Shown here piece after piece: positions 63,421-64,000 of a DNA stretch of 64,000 nt (the first letter of the stretch is position 1; each line of letters begins with the position of its first letter). A program made the translations under genes and the position numbers. The stretch spans positions 744,001-808,000 of the forward strand of contig NZ_JACVPA010000001.1 of assembly GCF_018882155.1 (NCBI RefSeq), given 5' to 3'. Origin of the DNA: Polynucleobacter nymphae. GTDB lineage: Bacteria; Pseudomonadota; Gammaproteobacteria; Burkholderiales; Burkholderiaceae. The notes beneath the pieces were generated by a model. The model did no database searches. It was not told the origin of the DNA and saw nothing but the letters and a program-made list of their open reading frames with translations.

Positions 63421-64000
63421 TTAATACTTTAAGGCTACCGCACCCCAAGCAAAGCCACCGCCCACACCCTCTAATAAAAGATGTTGTCCACGTTGAATTT
63501 GACCAGAGCGCACACCAGCATCTAGCGCCAAGGGAATGGATGCTGCGGAGGTATTGCCATGTTCATGTACTGTCACAATCACTTTATCCATGGACATCCC
63601 CATCTTCTTAGCGGTGCCTTCCATAATACGAATATTGGCTTGATGCGGCACCAACCAATCAATTTGTTCTGGCTTGAGATTGGCTTTTTCTAGAACCTCA
63701 TGAGCCACTTGCTCTAATACTTTGACTGCCAATTTAAATACCGCTTGGCCATCCATCGTCATAAATGGGGAGCCATGAACTTCGCCATTACCAGCACGAC
63801 CAGGTACACATAATATGTTGCGCTGACTACCATCAGCATGCAAAGCAGTAGCTAGAATGCCGGGTTCATTCGAGGCTTCAAGCACGACAGCACCAGCCCC
63901 ATCACCAAACAACACACAAGTACCACGATCTTGGAAATCTAAAATGCGTGAGAAAGTCTCGGCACCAATGACCAAGACTCTTTTATAGGAGCCACAACGA
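63421..64000 (-). CDS. fabH: 3-oxoacyl-ACP synthase III FabH (partial, N-terminus outside window)
   Basis: Initiating condensing enzyme (acetyl-CoA plus malonyl-ACP). About 192 C-terminal residues are present; the frame stays open to the window end, so any start inside is artificial. [18 protein letters not shown] and [13 protein letters not shown] are conserved; catalytic His is in [11 protein letters not shown] and Asn in [13 protein letters not shown]. The active-site Cys lies beyond the edge. It is the first fab gene here; plsX probably lies just outside. Confidence 0.96.
   Translation of the reverse strand, partial: RCGSYKRVLVIGAETFSRILDFQDRGTCVLFGDGAGAVVLEASNEPGILATALHADGSQRNILCVPGRAGNGEVHGSPFMTMDGQAVFKLAVKVLEQVAHEVLEKANLKPEQIDWLVPHQANIRIMEGTAKKMGMSMDKVIVTVHEHGNTSAASIPLALDAGVRSGQIQRGQHLLLEGVGGGFAWGAVALKY

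Noticed and set aside
1..64000. CRISPR arrays, insertion sequences, prophage genes
   Set aside because: No regularly spaced repeats, transposases, integrases or phage structural genes were seen; the intein is the only mobile element supported.

Overview
The window looks like the chromosome of a small-genome betaproteobacterium of the Burkholderiaceae, most likely Polynucleobacter or a close relative. This is inferred from gene content, gene order and protein similarity recalled from the families; no search was run. Coding density is very high. The longest stretch without a gene is about 270 bases (upstream of aceA), so no gap exceeds 300 bases. Most genes are core housekeeping genes in conserved betaproteobacterial neighbourhoods.

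Layout. 1-1542: start of the isc iron-sulfur operon (iscR, iscS) on the minus strand, with an IscR operator. 1605-8263: uvrB (minus), then on the plus strand an aromatic/aspartate aminotransferase, PHB depolymerase phaZ, a soluble RnfB-like ferredoxin, nth and a DUF1841 gene. 8292-13038: a minus-strand catabolic operon with CoA-transferase A/B, a TctC-type binding protein, a thiolase-like protein without the nucleophilic cysteine, its DUF35 partner and a ModA-like binding protein. 13102-19437: HIT protein, isocitrate lyase, an Fsr-like MFS pump, clpB with a sigma-32 promoter, and a GIY-YIG gene. 19469-22626: an accessory pair, APC permease plus Tat-exported sulfatase. 22684-28699: moaE-moaD-moeA-thrC-hom-alaC. 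28779-36430: a complete-looking lipid A aminoarabinose operon (arnT, arnB, arnC, split arnA, arnD) ending with a Bcp peroxiredoxin. 36431-38823: a structured tandem-terminator leader, phoH and an NlpC/P60 lipoprotein.

38835-42832 is the rpsF-priB-rpsR-rplI-dnaB operon, minus strand. dnaB carries a 352-residue intein inside its Walker A motif, with the W-C-T signature of class 3 inteins and a LAGLIDADG endonuclease. 42967-45358: ansA, lexA (SOS box, probably leaderless) and a small lipoprotein. 45454-48267: tRNA-Cys, tRNA-Gly, pgsA, uvrC. 48266-51071: earP and efp (arginine-type EF-P) and a GNAT protein. 51092-64000: nagZ-acpS-pdxJ-recO-era-rnc-lepB-lepA-mucD-fabF-acpP-fabG-fabD-fabH, all minus strand, with the sigma-E module usually found between fabF and mucD missing.

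The most unusual items are the class 3 intein that splits the replicative helicase between the Walker A lysine and threonine, the bcp-phoH leader with mutually exclusive pairings and two consecutive terminators just before the phoH ribosome binding site, and the cysteine-less thiolase/DUF35 pair in a CoA-transferase operon.
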